From positions 1,612,001 to 1,676,000 of the forward strand of contig OX044357.1 in NCBI GenBank assembly GCA_943846675.1: DNA of 64,000 nt. The letters run 5' to 3'. The notes under the pieces were generated by a model. The model saw nothing but the letters and a program-made list of their open reading frames with translations. It searched no databases and had not been told where the DNA came from. How positions within the stretch are numbered: the stretch's first letter is position 1; each line of letters opens with the position of its first letter. Source of the DNA: UBA987 sp002292105 (GTDB lineage: Bacteria > Bacteroidota > Bacteroidia > NS11-12g > UBA9320). A program made the position numbers and the translations under genes. Positions 53,566 through 62,745 of the stretch are shown here, piece by piece.

Positions 53566-54710
53566 CCCGTTTAATTGTTTTCAACTGTTTTGTTCTCTTT
53601 GCTGCCCAAGGCAATGCGCAGAAATATAATCCAAATGTTAATAAAGCATTGTCTGCAATACAAAACCCTATAGAGTTGGTCAGCGATTTTGAATCGCTTG
53701 GCGTTAAATCTCCTGGAAGTGTGGAGAAACTGAATACGGTTAACTGGATTGTTGCCCAATACCAAGCGTTGGGTTACGATTCAATTCGCATAGATTCTTT
53801 TACCGACGCAGGAACAATGGTGCGCAACATTATTGTCACCAAATCAGGTCAAGATTCAAGTTACATAGTTGTTTGTGGTCACTACGACACACGAAACGGA
53901 CCAGGGGCAAACGACAATGGCTCTGGTGTTGCAGCAATAATCGAGACGGCACGTGTACTAAAGGACTTAAACACAACCCGAGGTATTCAATTCATCCATT
54001 TCGACAAAGAAGAAGAAGGGTTTGTTGGTAGCGATTATCACGTCAAACAAGTATTGGGTCAGGCATTGGATTCCAATTTGTATTTGGTTTTAAATATTGA
54101 TCAGATTGGCGGAAGCATGGATCAACCAGGAAATGATCGTATCACCTGCGAACGTGATGAAGACAACGGTATTTCGACCAACAATGCACCTAGCTGGCTG
54201 ATTACAGACACCATTGCCAATTTGACAAATCTTTACACAACACTCAAACCTGAAATTGATAAGGCTTTTTTAAGCGATTACATTCCTTTCGAACAAAAAG
54301 GGTATGTGATAACGGGACTTTATCAAAGTGCTTCAGACCTTTTTGGACACAGTGCCGCCGATACCCTCGGAAACATGGATACCGTGTCATTTAAACAGGC
54401 TGTTAGACTCACCGTTGTCGCGTCCATACACTTTGCTCAAGTAGGTCAATTCATATCGGTAGCGCCAAAAACAATACCAAAATTCTCCATATATCCTAAT
54501 CCTACTAGCGCTGCAGTGCATATTCGAACCCATGAAGCATCTGAACATATCACCATAAGCGATTTTGCTGGTCGAGTTGTATTCAGCAATTACCCAATAC
54601 AAAATGGTACTGACATCGAATTAGGAGGATTTAATGCAGGTAGCTACGTGGTTACGGTAACATCTAAAAATGGCTACCAAGCATCCAAAAGAGTGATAGT
54701 AGTCAAGTAG
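53562..54710 (+). CDS. secreted M28 peptidase with T9SS type A sorting domain
   Basis: This encodes 382 residues with a GTG start inside the tsaE stop (GTGA). A signal peptide covers residues 1-19 (cleaved after G-N-A). The M28 zinc peptidase domain (about 25-300) has the metal motifs C-G-H-Y-D-T, G-A-N-D-N-G-S-G and D-K-E-E-E-G, then N-I-D-Q-I-G-G. The last about 80 residues are a T9SS type A tail with I-Y-P-N-P-T-S and ending V-I-V-V-K. It should act outside the cell as an aminopeptidase. Being coupled to porX, a regulator of T9SS, makes its expression tied to the system it uses. Confidence 0.92.
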   Translation: MTRLIVFNCFVLFAAQGNAQKYNPNVNKALSAIQNPIELVSDFESLGVKSPGSVEKLNTVNWIVAQYQALGYDSIRIDSFTDAGTMVRNIIVTKSGQDSSYIVVCGHYDTRNGPGANDNGSGVAAIIETARVLKDLNTTRGIQFIHFDKEEEGFVGSDYHVKQVLGQALDSNLYLVLNIDQIGGSMDQPGNDRITCERDEDNGISTNNAPSWLITDTIANLTNLYTTLKPEIDKAFLSDYIPFEQKGYVITGLYQSASDLFGHSAADTLGNMDTVSFKQAVRLTVVASIHFAQVGQFISVAPKTIPKFSIYPNPTSAAVHIRTHEASEHITISDFAGRVVFSNYPIQNGTDIELGGFNAGSYVVTVTSKNGYQASKRVIVVK

Positions 54711-54812
54711 CTTCGTCATTTTTTCAGTTGCATTAACGTGAGAAAATTGACGGTATTTTAAGCAAATTTACCGACCCAAAATCCAATGAAAAGACTTCCT
54801 TTGCAGCCGAAG

Positions 54813-56195
54813 ATGGAACTGTCATTTTTAGGGGCTGCAAGGCAAGTAACGGGTAGTATGTATTTACTTGAAACACAAAGTAAGTTTCGATTACTTGTAG
54901 ATTGTGGATTGAACTATGAAAAGGATGTGACGCGGGAGTCGAACGCTGAATTTCCGTTTGATCCAAGCTCGATTGACGCTGTTCTATTAACCCATGCCCA
55001 CATTGACCATTCGGGCAACTTACCTACCTTATTTGGACAAGGATTTGAAGGCCGTGTTTTTTGCACGGAACCAACAGCAGCATTGATAGATATTCTGCTG
55101 TCTGACAGTGCGAACATCGAGTCAAACCGTGTCAACAAAAAACGGAAAAGAAAGGAGCCAACCAGGCGCCTTTTCGGGCATAAGCAGGTGATGGATGTAA
55201 TGGATAACGTGGTTACCATTCATTTTGAAAAACCTTTTGAATTAGACAAAGGAGTCACTGTCGAATTTATACCCGCAGGCCATATTTTAGGTGCCGCTAG
55301 TATCAAAGTAACCGTTTCGGAAAAAGGGATGACCAAAACAATTGGTTTTACGGGAGACTTAGGTAAGTCGGACGCCAAAGTTGTGGTTGCACCCAAACCA
55401 ATGACCGGATTAGATTATTTGGTCATGGAAGCTACGTATGGGGCAAGACTGCACATAGAAGAAAGGTCGGCCGAAGACACATTGGCATCCTACATCAAAA
55501 GCACATGCATTGATCAGCCGGGACGATTAATCATCCCCGCTTTTAGCGTAGGAAGAACGCAGGCCATATTGTTTGCAATTAACAACTTGTTTAGATCTGG
55601 AGAAATCAAACCCATTCGGGTCTTTACAGACAGCCCATTGGGCATAAATAGTGGGAACATCCACGATAAATACATTGGGTATTTGAATCAAGAAGCCCAA
55701 GATTTTGTAAAGGAGTATCGAGATCTATTCAGATTCCCACATTTAGATATTGTAGAAGACAAAGAAGACGAAGAGGAAATGCAGCGGTATTACGAACCGA
55801 GCATCATTGTTTCATCTGCTGGAATGCTAGAAGGAGGTCGAATTCAGCGACATATCGCCAATAACATCCAGAACCCTCAATGCAACATTTTAATTGCAGG
55901 ATACTGTACGCCAGGCACGCTAGGCGCAAAACTCTTGGAAGGGCAGAAGGAGATTAGGGTCAACAAGCATGAACGAACGGTTTATGCAAAGATTAGTCGG
56001 ACAGATGTTTTCTCCGCACATCCAGATCAAAAGGGTTTGACGAAATACTTTAATGCGGTTCAAAAGAACAGTGATTTAAAGCGTGTATTCTTGTCACATG
56101 GCGAAGTCGAAGGTTTGGAAGCGCTAAAATTTACCTTACAGTCTGACTATCGGTCAATTGAAATACCTTACGTAAACGAGAGTTTCTCGTTATAA
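54813..56195 (+). CDS. beta-CASP metallo-beta-lactamase RNase-like hydrolase
   Basis: I choose the ATG at 54813 (460 residues, MELSFLGAARQVTG), which fits the family; an in-frame ATG at 54786 adds nine residues and cannot be excluded. The fold is MBL plus beta-CASP. The zinc motif is T-H-A-H-I-D-H-S-G, a later His follows P-A-G-H-I-L-G, T-G-D-L-G-K is the Asp motif, and the beta-CASP motifs are P-A-F-S-V-G-R-T-Q and S-S-A-G-M-L-E-G-G, with a terminal S-H-G-E. Relatives of CPSF-73/RNase J-like enzymes cut RNA. The substrate of this group in Bacteroidota is not established. It is transcribed alone. Confidence 0.92.
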   Translation: MELSFLGAARQVTGSMYLLETQSKFRLLVDCGLNYEKDVTRESNAEFPFDPSSIDAVLLTHAHIDHSGNLPTLFGQGFEGRVFCTEPTAALIDILLSDSANIESNRVNKKRKRKEPTRRLFGHKQVMDVMDNVVTIHFEKPFELDKGVTVEFIPAGHILGAASIKVTVSEKGMTKTIGFTGDLGKSDAKVVVAPKPMTGLDYLVMEATYGARLHIEERSAEDTLASYIKSTCIDQPGRLIIPAFSVGRTQAILFAINNLFRSGEIKPIRVFTDSPLGINSGNIHDKYIGYLNQEAQDFVKEYRDLFRFPHLDIVEDKEDEEEMQRYYEPSIIVSSAGMLEGGRIQRHIANNIQNPQCNILIAGYCTPGTLGAKLLEGQKEIRVNKHERTVYAKISRTDVFSAHPDQKGLTKYFNAVQKNSDLKRVFLSHGEVEGLEALKFTLQSDYRSIEIPYVNESFSL

Positions 56196-56346
56196 CCGTA
56201 AGAATAATTACCGCTCCTCAATCACAATGAAGCAACAGTAAAATACCCACAATTTGTAGGTAAAATGTTGGTATCTTAGCCATCTAAACGTCAGCATTGG
56301 CAACACTTAAGCTTAGTTTTACCATCTTAACAAAATTATTTACGTA

Positions 56347-58893
56347 ATGGATTATCCAAACGAAAAGATTATACCAATTAACATTGAAGATGAAATGAAG
56401 ACAGCGTACATCGATTATTCGATGTCTGTTATTGTTTCTAGAGCACTTCCGGATGTTAGAGATGGGTTAAAACCGGTACACAGAAGGGTGCTATATGGTA
56501 TGACCGAATTAGGTCTTGCTAGCAATCGTTCATATAAAAAATCTGCTAGGATTGTAGGGGAAGTTTTAGGTAAATATCACCCACATGGTGATTCTTCTGT
56601 ATACGATACAATGGTGCGGATGGCCCAGGATTGGAGTCTACGGTATCCCATGGTTGATGGGCAGGGTAACTTTGGTTCTATAGATGGTGATCCACCAGCA
56701 GCCATGCGTTACACTGAGGCTAGAATGAGAAAGATAGCCGAAGAGATGATGACCGATATTGACAAGAATACGGTTGATTTTCAGACAAACTTTGACGATT
56801 CGTTAAAAGAGCCTACGGTTCTGCCGTCAAAAATTCCTAGTCTTTTGGTAAACGGTGCAGCTGGTATTGCTGTGGGTATGGCGACCAATATGGCGCCACA
56901 TAATTTGACCGAAGCGATTAACGGAACAGTTGCCTATATCGACAATAGAGACATTACTATCAGCGAGTTAATGGAGCATATTAAAGCGCCTGATTTCCCA
57001 ACTGGTGGAACCATTTATGGTTACGAAGGTGTGCGCAATGCTTTTGAAACTGGCCGTGGTCGTATTGTTATGCGTGGTAAGGCCGAAGTGGCTGTAACGA
57101 AGACAGGTAGAGAGCAAATCATTATCAATGAGGTTCCTTATCAGGTAAGTCCGTCTCAAATTATCGTTAAGGCTGTAGATTTAGTAAATGAGAAGATTAT
57201 AGACGGGATATCTGAAATTAGAGATGAATCCGATAGAAACGGGCTTCGTATCGTCTTTGACTTAAAACGTGACTCAATTCCGAACATCGTTTTAAATCAA
57301 TTATTCAAATACACACCGCTACAAACTTCATTTTCAGTGAATAACATAGCATTGGTCAAAGGACGACCAGAAATGTTAAATCTGAAAGATATGATTGTGC
57401 ACTACGTTGAACACCGCCATGAGGTGGTTGTGCGTCGTACGGAATATGATTTAGAAGAAGCACGCAAGAAAGCACACATATTAGAAGGTTTATTAATTGC
57501 CTTAGATAACCTGGACGAGGTTATTGCACTTATTCGTGCATCCGCTAGCCCTGAGGAGGCTCGAAACGGGTTAATAGACAAGTTTAAACTTACTGAACTT
57601 CAAGCCCGGGCTATTCTAGACATGCGACTTCAGAAGTTGACTGGTCTTGAGCGAGATAAGATTAGAGACGAGCATGCTCAAATCATGAAGACTATTGAGC
57701 GATTAGAAGAGATCCTAGGCAATGAAGAATTGCGATACGAAATCATAAAAACAGAGTTAATTGAAGTTCGTGATAAGTATGGTGACGAGCGACGAACCAA
57801 TATTGAATTTGATAGCGGAGACTTAAACATCGAAGATTTGATTCCAAATGATGATGTTGTGATTACAATATCTCACATGGGATACATTAAACGTACGTTG
57901 TTATCCGAATACAGAACCCAAAGCAGGGGAGGCGTTGGCAACAGAGGAGTGAAGCACCGAGATGAAGACTTTGTAGAACATTTGTTGTCGGCAAAAACGC
58001 ATAACTACATGCTGTTTTTTACAGAACAAGGAAGATGTTTCTGGATGAAGGTGTACGAAATCCCTGAAGGAGCAAAAGCTACCAAAGGGCGTCCAATTCA
58101 GAACTTGATTGCCATGCCTAAGGAGGATCAAATCAAGGCGTTTATATCTGTTGAGGGATTAAAAGATGATGACTATCTAGACAATAATTTCATTGTGATG
58201 TGTACCAAGAATGGTATCATCAAAAAGACAACATTACGTGCTTACTCTAGACCTAGATCTAACGGTATTAATGCCATTACCATTAAAGATGGCGACGAAT
58301 TGTTAGAAGCTAAATTAACAGATGGCAACAATGAAATCTTAATGGCTAAGAAATCAGGAAAAGCCATTCGCTTTAATGAAAGCCTTGTCCGACCGATGGG
58401 AAGAACGGCTGCTGGCGTGCGTGGAGTTAGACTAGAAAGCGATACGGACGAAGTGGTTGGCATGGTTTGTGTCAGTAATATAGAGGACGAGACCATTATG
58501 GTAGTATCTGAAAAAGGTTACGGAAAACGTACAGCCGTTCAAGACTATAGAATTACCGGCAGGGGTGGTAAAGGGGTAAAAACCTTGAACATCACAGAAA
58601 AAACGGGTAATCTTGTGACGATCAAAGCAGTTACAGACGAAGATGAGTTAATGATTATCAATAAATCTGGTATTGCAATAAGACTACCGCTAGATGAGTT
58701 ACGTGTTATGGGAAGAGCAACACAAGGTGTACGATTGATCAAGATGAAAGAAAGTGACCAAATTGCATCAGTTGCTAAAGTGAAAAGAGATGACGAGGAG
58801 GAAGAAGTAGGGGAGATTGAAGGGGAAGAAGGAACTACAGAAGGAGAAAATGGAGCAGAAACGTCTGATAATGTAGACACAAATGACAACTAA
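56347..58893 (+). CDS. gyrA: DNA gyrase subunit A
   Basis: This encodes 848 residues. It is the breakage-reunion subunit of gyrase, which introduces negative supercoils with GyrB. The catalytic Tyr122 is in A-A-M-R-Y-T-E-A-R-M, and Ser83 and Asp87 are in G-D-S-S-V-Y-D, so numbering matches Escherichia coli. The presence of Ser83 and Asp87 means no classical quinolone-resistance change. The GyrA box is present as Q-S-R-G-G-V-G-N-R-G, which proves it is GyrA. The C-terminal pinwheel ends in an acidic Glu/Gly-rich tail. The TPR gene follows after 19 bp. Confidence 0.97.
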   Translation: MDYPNEKIIPINIEDEMKTAYIDYSMSVIVSRALPDVRDGLKPVHRRVLYGMTELGLASNRSYKKSARIVGEVLGKYHPHGDSSVYDTMVRMAQDWSLRYPMVDGQGNFGSIDGDPPAAMRYTEARMRKIAEEMMTDIDKNTVDFQTNFDDSLKEPTVLPSKIPSLLVNGAAGIAVGMATNMAPHNLTEAINGTVAYIDNRDITISELMEHIKAPDFPTGGTIYGYEGVRNAFETGRGRIVMRGKAEVAVTKTGREQIIINEVPYQVSPSQIIVKAVDLVNEKIIDGISEIRDESDRNGLRIVFDLKRDSIPNIVLNQLFKYTPLQTSFSVNNIALVKGRPEMLNLKDMIVHYVEHRHEVVVRRTEYDLEEARKKAHILEGLLIALDNLDEVIALIRASASPEEARNGLIDKFKLTELQARAILDMRLQKLTGLERDKIRDEHAQIMKTIERLEEILGNEELRYEIIKTELIEVRDKYGDERRTNIEFDSGDLNIEDLIPNDDVVITISHMGYIKRTLLSEYRTQSRGGVGNRGVKHRDEDFVEHLLSAKTHNYMLFFTEQGRCFWMKVYEIPEGAKATKGRPIQNLIAMPKEDQIKAFISVEGLKDDDYLDNNFIVMCTKNGIIKKTTLRAYSRPRSNGINAITIKDGDELLEAKLTDGNNEILMAKKSGKAIRFNESLVRPMGRTAAGVRGVRLESDTDEVVGMVCVSNIEDETIMVVSEKGYGKRTAVQDYRITGRGGKGVKTLNITEKTGNLVTIKAVTDEDELMIINKSGIAIRLPLDELRVMGRATQGVRLIKMKESDQIASVAKVKRDDEEEEVGEIEGEEGTTEGENGAETSDNVDTNDN

Positions 58894-58912
58894 AATAAAT
58901 ATGCGACACACA

Positions 58913-60148
58913 ATGAAAAGACACTTAATCTTAATTGGATTTGCCCTTGCGTCAGTTATCGCAAGCGCCCAGCCATCTAACGTTGAGTCAGTAAAAATGA
59001 GCTGGATAGCTTCGCCTGATGAAGACAGAACTGTAGAGGCTTTACAGCAACGTATTGATGAGAATATCATTGATATTGAAAAGGCAAAGGCACACGTTAA
59101 AACAGCCAACCACTACAAAATGTGGTATTACAGAGGATATACTTATCTGCGATTAAATAACGACGGGAGCGAAGCTCAAAAAGCGAAATATCCTAATGCA
59201 CTTGACATTGCTACAGAATGCTTCTTCAAAAGCATGGAAGTGGATGTAAAAGGTAAATTAATTGAGTTGAGCAAACAACAATTGGTGAATTGTGCGGTAG
59301 GACATTATAATAATGGGGTATCGGCTTTTAATGCGAAAGAATATGACAAAGCTTTGGCAAGTTATGAGCAGGTATTGAGCATCTATCCGCATGACAAAGA
59401 AGAGTTCTTAACCAAAAAAGCACAAATCAATAAAGAGACAATCATTTTGTACTCAGCCTATTCTGCTTCAGGAGCAGGGAATAATGCAAAAGCAAAAGAA
59501 TTGATTCAACAGTTGATAGACAACTCGTATGCAGATCCCCGTATTTATTCGGAGATGGCGAATATTTTGTTGAGCGAAAAGGATACTACTGGCGCTTTAG
59601 AGTATTTAGCACAAGGCCGTGAAATGTTTGAAAGCGATGCCAATTTAATGCGTATTGAGCTTCAATTGTACATGAAACTTGGTCGTTCACAAGAGTTAAT
59701 TGATAAGCTAGATAAAGCGATTGAGCTAGAACCAGAAAGTGCCGTTCTTCATTTTGCACGTGCGATTAACTTTTACAATCTTGGAAATGATAAAGAAGCG
59801 GAAACCAGCTACTTAAAGGTGATTGATTTGGATCCTGATTATACAGACGCCAATTATAACTTAGGTGTAATTTACTTGGATAGATGTAAGCCTATAGCGG
59901 ACAAAATAGAAGAGGTGAGTTATGACGAAGGCCTAAAGTATGAAACACAAATAGATTCTTTATATGCAAAAGCTGCAGAACAGTTTCAATACGTAATGGA
60001 TAACGCAGATTACAATAACGCTCAGAAATTGGATCTTGCTAAAAACTTAAAGAAACTATACGGAAGATTAAAGCAAAACGACACCAGTGGTAAATATGCT
60101 CCACTGTATGACGATATGAAATCTTTAATCAAAACACTGCAAGGATAA
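58913..60148 (+). CDS. periplasmic/secreted tetratricopeptide-repeat protein
   Basis: I choose the ATG at 58913 (411 residues, MKRHLILIGFALASVIASA), a clean signal peptide cleaved near A-Q; ATGs at 58883 and 58901 are possible but add residues ahead of the leader, and 58883 overlaps gyrA. Residues about 65-400 form TPR-type helix pairs: A-L-A-S-Y-E-Q-V-L-S-I-Y-P near 145, A-L-E-Y-L-A-Q-G-R-E-M-F, A-V-L-H-F-A-R-A-I-N-F-Y-N-L-G and D-A-N-Y-N-L-G-V-I-Y. It is probably a periplasmic scaffold. Its partner is unknown. It lies 19 bp after gyrA and ends at a terminator. Confidence 0.85.
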   Translation: MKRHLILIGFALASVIASAQPSNVESVKMSWIASPDEDRTVEALQQRIDENIIDIEKAKAHVKTANHYKMWYYRGYTYLRLNNDGSEAQKAKYPNALDIATECFFKSMEVDVKGKLIELSKQQLVNCAVGHYNNGVSAFNAKEYDKALASYEQVLSIYPHDKEEFLTKKAQINKETIILYSAYSASGAGNNAKAKELIQQLIDNSYADPRIYSEMANILLSEKDTTGALEYLAQGREMFESDANLMRIELQLYMKLGRSQELIDKLDKAIELEPESAVLHFARAINFYNLGNDKEAETSYLKVIDLDPDYTDANYNLGVIYLDRCKPIADKIEEVSYDEGLKYETQIDSLYAKAAEQFQYVMDNADYNNAQKLDLAKNLKKLYGRLKQNDTSGKYAPLYDDMKSLIKTLQG

Positions 60149-60153
60149 AGAAG

Positions 60154-60185
60154 TAAGGCCATGGGAGACTGTGGCCTTATTTATT
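60154..60185 (+). terminator. rho-independent terminator of the gyrA-TPR unit
   Basis: A perfect 8-bp stem, TAAGGCCA with TGGCCTTA (60154-60161 and 60172-60179), and a 10-base loop are followed by TTTATT. The T tract is imperfect. Confidence 0.75.
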
Positions 60186-60275
60186 CCCGCATTAGTTAAC
60201 ATAATATATATTATGTGCAAATAGGATATAAAGAATATACTAGGCATTTAGTATTGAATCTATTAACCTTGCACC

Positions 60276-60548
60276 ATGATTAAAAGCTTCAGAGTAATCG
60301 CGTTTCTAGAAGGTGTATCGTACATCTTACTGCTATTCATTGCGACTCCAATCAAGTACCTGGCTGATGATCCAAGTTATGTCAAAATGCTAGGCATGCC
60401 GCATGGCTTATTATTTATCGCCTATATCATTTTAGCTCTGGTAATTCGTTCAGAACAAAAATGGGACAACAAGAAAACGTTCATTGTCCTTATCGCTTCT
60501 ATAATTCCGTTTGGAACATTCTACGTAGATAAGAAATACCTGAAGTAA
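60276..60548 (+). CDS. DUF3817 small membrane protein
   Basis: This encodes 90 residues with three hydrophobic segments (about 6-22, 44-62 and 70-84). The start F-R-V-I-A-F-L-E-G-V-S-Y and the P-H-G-L-L-F motif are typical of the DUF3817 family, small integral membrane proteins of unknown function found in many bacteria. It is a single gene between the gyrA-TPR terminator and the heptamer repeat. Confidence 0.9.
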   Translation: MIKSFRVIAFLEGVSYILLLFIATPIKYLADDPSYVKMLGMPHGLLFIAYIILALVIRSEQKWDNKKTFIVLIASIIPFGTFYVDKKYLK

Positions 60549-60565
60549 ACAAATTCGGTTTTAAG

Positions 60566-60635
60566 TTGGCTATTGGCTATTGGCTATTGGCTATTGGCTA
60601 TTGGCTATTGGCTATTGGCTATTGGCTATTGGCTA
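60566..60635. repeat. tandem repeat, ten perfect copies of TTGGCTA
   Basis: Ten uninterrupted 7-base units fill 60566-60635, with a partial unit after them. The array lies between two convergent genes, 17 bp past the DUF3817 stop and 3 bp before the stop codon of the DUF2130 gene. The perfect identity of all copies suggests recent slippage. It lies outside coding sequence but would be in the 3' untranslated part of both transcripts. Confidence 0.97.
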
Positions 60636-60638
60636 TTC

Positions 60639-61892
60639 TTAATCTTCATCACTTGGCCCAAGCTCTAAGGCTTGAATATTGCCTATTGCATTACCAGCAA
60701 TTCCTTTAATGGAACCATACATGGCCACTGTGTTGTTAATCACACGTTCTATTTGCTTTTCGCGTGACTTCCAAATACGCTGCATCGATCTTTTTTCAGA
60801 ATCTAAATCAGACTGCATGGTCGTAAAACCATCAACAATGCCTTCAATCTGTAATTTAAACTCATTACTTGTCAAGAAATCGTACAACATACCCATCTTA
60901 TCTCCTTTATTGGCCTGTGTTTCGACGCTTTGATCTAACATTACAATCGACTGCCTCAGAACCTTACTCAAGCCTTTAAACTCCTCAAAATTACAGACCC
61001 AAATACCGTCTTTTAAGCCCAAACGTTCCATATCACTGGGCATTACCTCTGTGACCAATACACCGATATTGGCATTCCTGTCTCTGATATCGTCTTTAAA
61101 CTTTTCAATCCAAGTGTTCTGAAAGTCTTTGGTCCGTTTTGATTCATAGTAAATCTTGCCACAGTTTTGACGTAACCGGGTATTTACAATTTGTATACAA
61201 TCGCCACCGCGAGCGCCTTTCTTAATCTCATCAACCGTGTCTAACGGAAATTCTGCCATGAGCCACTCCTCTATTGCAAGCTCTTGTATTTCCCCTTGAA
61301 GCTGCATGGAGCCCTGCTCCTGCTTGCGTTTCATGTCGTCGGTCAGTTTCTTTTGATCCTCAAGCTGTTTGGCTAACTCGCGAAGCTTTAGTTCATTTTT
61401 CTCTTGCTCTAGCTTCTGAATCTTGACACGCTCCTCTCCTAGCTGTGTGTTCAGTTTTTGCTGAAGTTCAACCTCTAACTTGTCTTTGACTTCTTCTTTT
61501 TCCCGTTTAAGCCGTTCGATTTCTGCTTTGGTTCTATTGAGCTCTTTAATTTGTTCAGACTTCTGGGCAAGTTCTTTTTCAATCATAGCAATACGCTCTG
61601 ATTGTTCTTCATCAATTTTAGACTTAATCTTTATTTCTTGTTTTTTGGCTTCTTCCTTAAGTTTAGCCTCTAAACGCTCACGAAACAACTCATTTTCTTT
61701 CCGACGGTTTTCTTCAAAAGCCTGCTCTTTCTGCTGGAGTGCTTTTTGTTGATCTTGGAGTACTTGTTGATTTCTCTTTTTTTCTGCTTCGTACTTGGAC
61801 TTTAAACTTTCTTCAACTTGATGTGCCACCAAGGTGTTAACATCAATGTTTTCGCCACATTTCGGACAGACAACTTGGGTAGATTGATCCAT
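60639..61892 (-). CDS. DUF2130 protein: zinc-ribbon, long coiled coil and nuclease-like core
   Basis: This encodes 417 residues. An N-terminal zinc knuckle C-P-K-C near residue 9 is followed by a long Glu/Lys/Gln-rich coiled coil (about 30-205). The DUF2130 core (about 210-410) has an acidic helix I-Q-E-L-A-I-E-E-W, a G-G-D-C-I-Q motif and Y-Y-E-S-K-R-T-K-D-F; the acidic G-x-D and E-x-K spacing is like a PD-(D/E)XK nuclease core. No function has been shown for the family; DNA processing or a structural role is possible. It is transcribed alone. The heptamer repeat follows its stop. Confidence 0.88.
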   Translation of the reverse strand: MDQSTQVVCPKCGENIDVNTLVAHQVEESLKSKYEAEKKRNQQVLQDQQKALQQKEQAFEENRRKENELFRERLEAKLKEEAKKQEIKIKSKIDEEQSERIAMIEKELAQKSEQIKELNRTKAEIERLKREKEEVKDKLEVELQQKLNTQLGEERVKIQKLEQEKNELKLRELAKQLEDQKKLTDDMKRKQEQGSMQLQGEIQELAIEEWLMAEFPLDTVDEIKKGARGGDCIQIVNTRLRQNCGKIYYESKRTKDFQNTWIEKFKDDIRDRNANIGVLVTEVMPSDMERLGLKDGIWVCNFEEFKGLSKVLRQSIVMLDQSVETQANKGDKMGMLYDFLTSNEFKLQIEGIVDGFTTMQSDLDSEKRSMQRIWKSREKQIERVINNTVAMYGSIKGIAGNAIGNIQALELGPSDED

Positions 61893-62068
61893 AACACGAA
61901 AATACGATTGCGTAACAGTTTAATGAATTGAAGCCATGGATTGTTGATAAAGAACAATTGTCCACAACTTAACTATAAGCAAGATATAAGCACAATTGAC
62001 ATTGCAATACACCTAAATCATATGCTTGGACGCATGTGCTTCACCGTATCTTTACATACTTTCGCACC

Positions 62069-62686
62069 ATGTCCGTTGTACAAGGTTTACTTTTTGGTTC
62101 GGCCATGATGTTTTTCATTGGCCCGGTGTTTTTTTACTTGCTGCAAACCAGTCTTGAACACGGTACCAAAAGTGGTATTGCTGCGGCTATTGGCATTGTA
62201 ATGAGTGATGCCATTGTCATCATTTTATGTTACTTCTGGGCTTCTAAACTGTTTGAAAACGGTACCCAACAAAACGAGTTTTGGCTTGCGGTAGTTGGCG
62301 GTATAATTTTAGTCGTTTTTGGACTTGGGTATATTTTCAAACCAAAGCTTCCTGGTGCTACAACAATGACGGTCAAAAAGAAAAGGGACTATGCCACATT
62401 TTTCACCAAAGCCTTCTTAATCAATTTTGTCAATCCTTTTGTGTTTATGGTTTGGATAGCGATGATTGGTAAAGCCAAACTGAGTTACGATACGGAATAT
62501 GAAGTTGTGATGTTCCTTTGTGCGGCCCTGTTGGGGATAATCACTACAGACACACTTAAAGTTTTCGGTTCTAAATATTTACGCCGTGTGATTGAACCTC
62601 ACTTTTTAATTAAACTGTACAGAGCCATTGGTATTTTACTTTTAGCCTTTAGTGCTCGATTGTTCTACCACGCTTTTACACTCTAA
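62069..62686 (+). CDS. LysE/RhtB-family amino-acid exporter
   Basis: I choose the ATG at 62069 (205 residues, starting MSVVQGLLFGSAMM); the in-frame ATG at 62036 adds 11 residues and is less family-like. There are six hydrophobic segments, the usual topology of the LysE superfamily. An N-terminal G-P-V-F-F-Y-L-L motif and a middle F-L-I-N-F-V-N-P-F-V-F motif fit the family. The substrate is probably an amino acid or a related metabolite and cannot be read from sequence. It is 59 bp upstream of the DUF1761 gene. Confidence 0.9.
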   Translation: MSVVQGLLFGSAMMFFIGPVFFYLLQTSLEHGTKSGIAAAIGIVMSDAIVIILCYFWASKLFENGTQQNEFWLAVVGGIILVVFGLGYIFKPKLPGATTMTVKKKRDYATFFTKAFLINFVNPFVFMVWIAMIGKAKLSYDTEYEVVMFLCAALLGIITTDTLKVFGSKYLRRVIEPHFLIKLYRAIGILLLAFSARLFYHAFTL

Positions 62687-62745
62687 TTGAGATCGTACAA
62701 GTATTTCAAATCAGCTATATTAGACATATTTAAAAGACAAGTAGT

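Noticed and set aside
54713..54752. CGTCA...TGACG inverted repeat after the M28 gene
   Set aside because: The stem is interrupted by mismatches and there is no T tract on either side, so it is not called a terminator.
61950..61975. TTGTCCACA-like sequence near a GTTGATAA, like a DnaA box
   Set aside because: Only one imperfect box is visible, and there is no cluster, AT-rich unwinding element or dnaA gene, so an origin is not supported.
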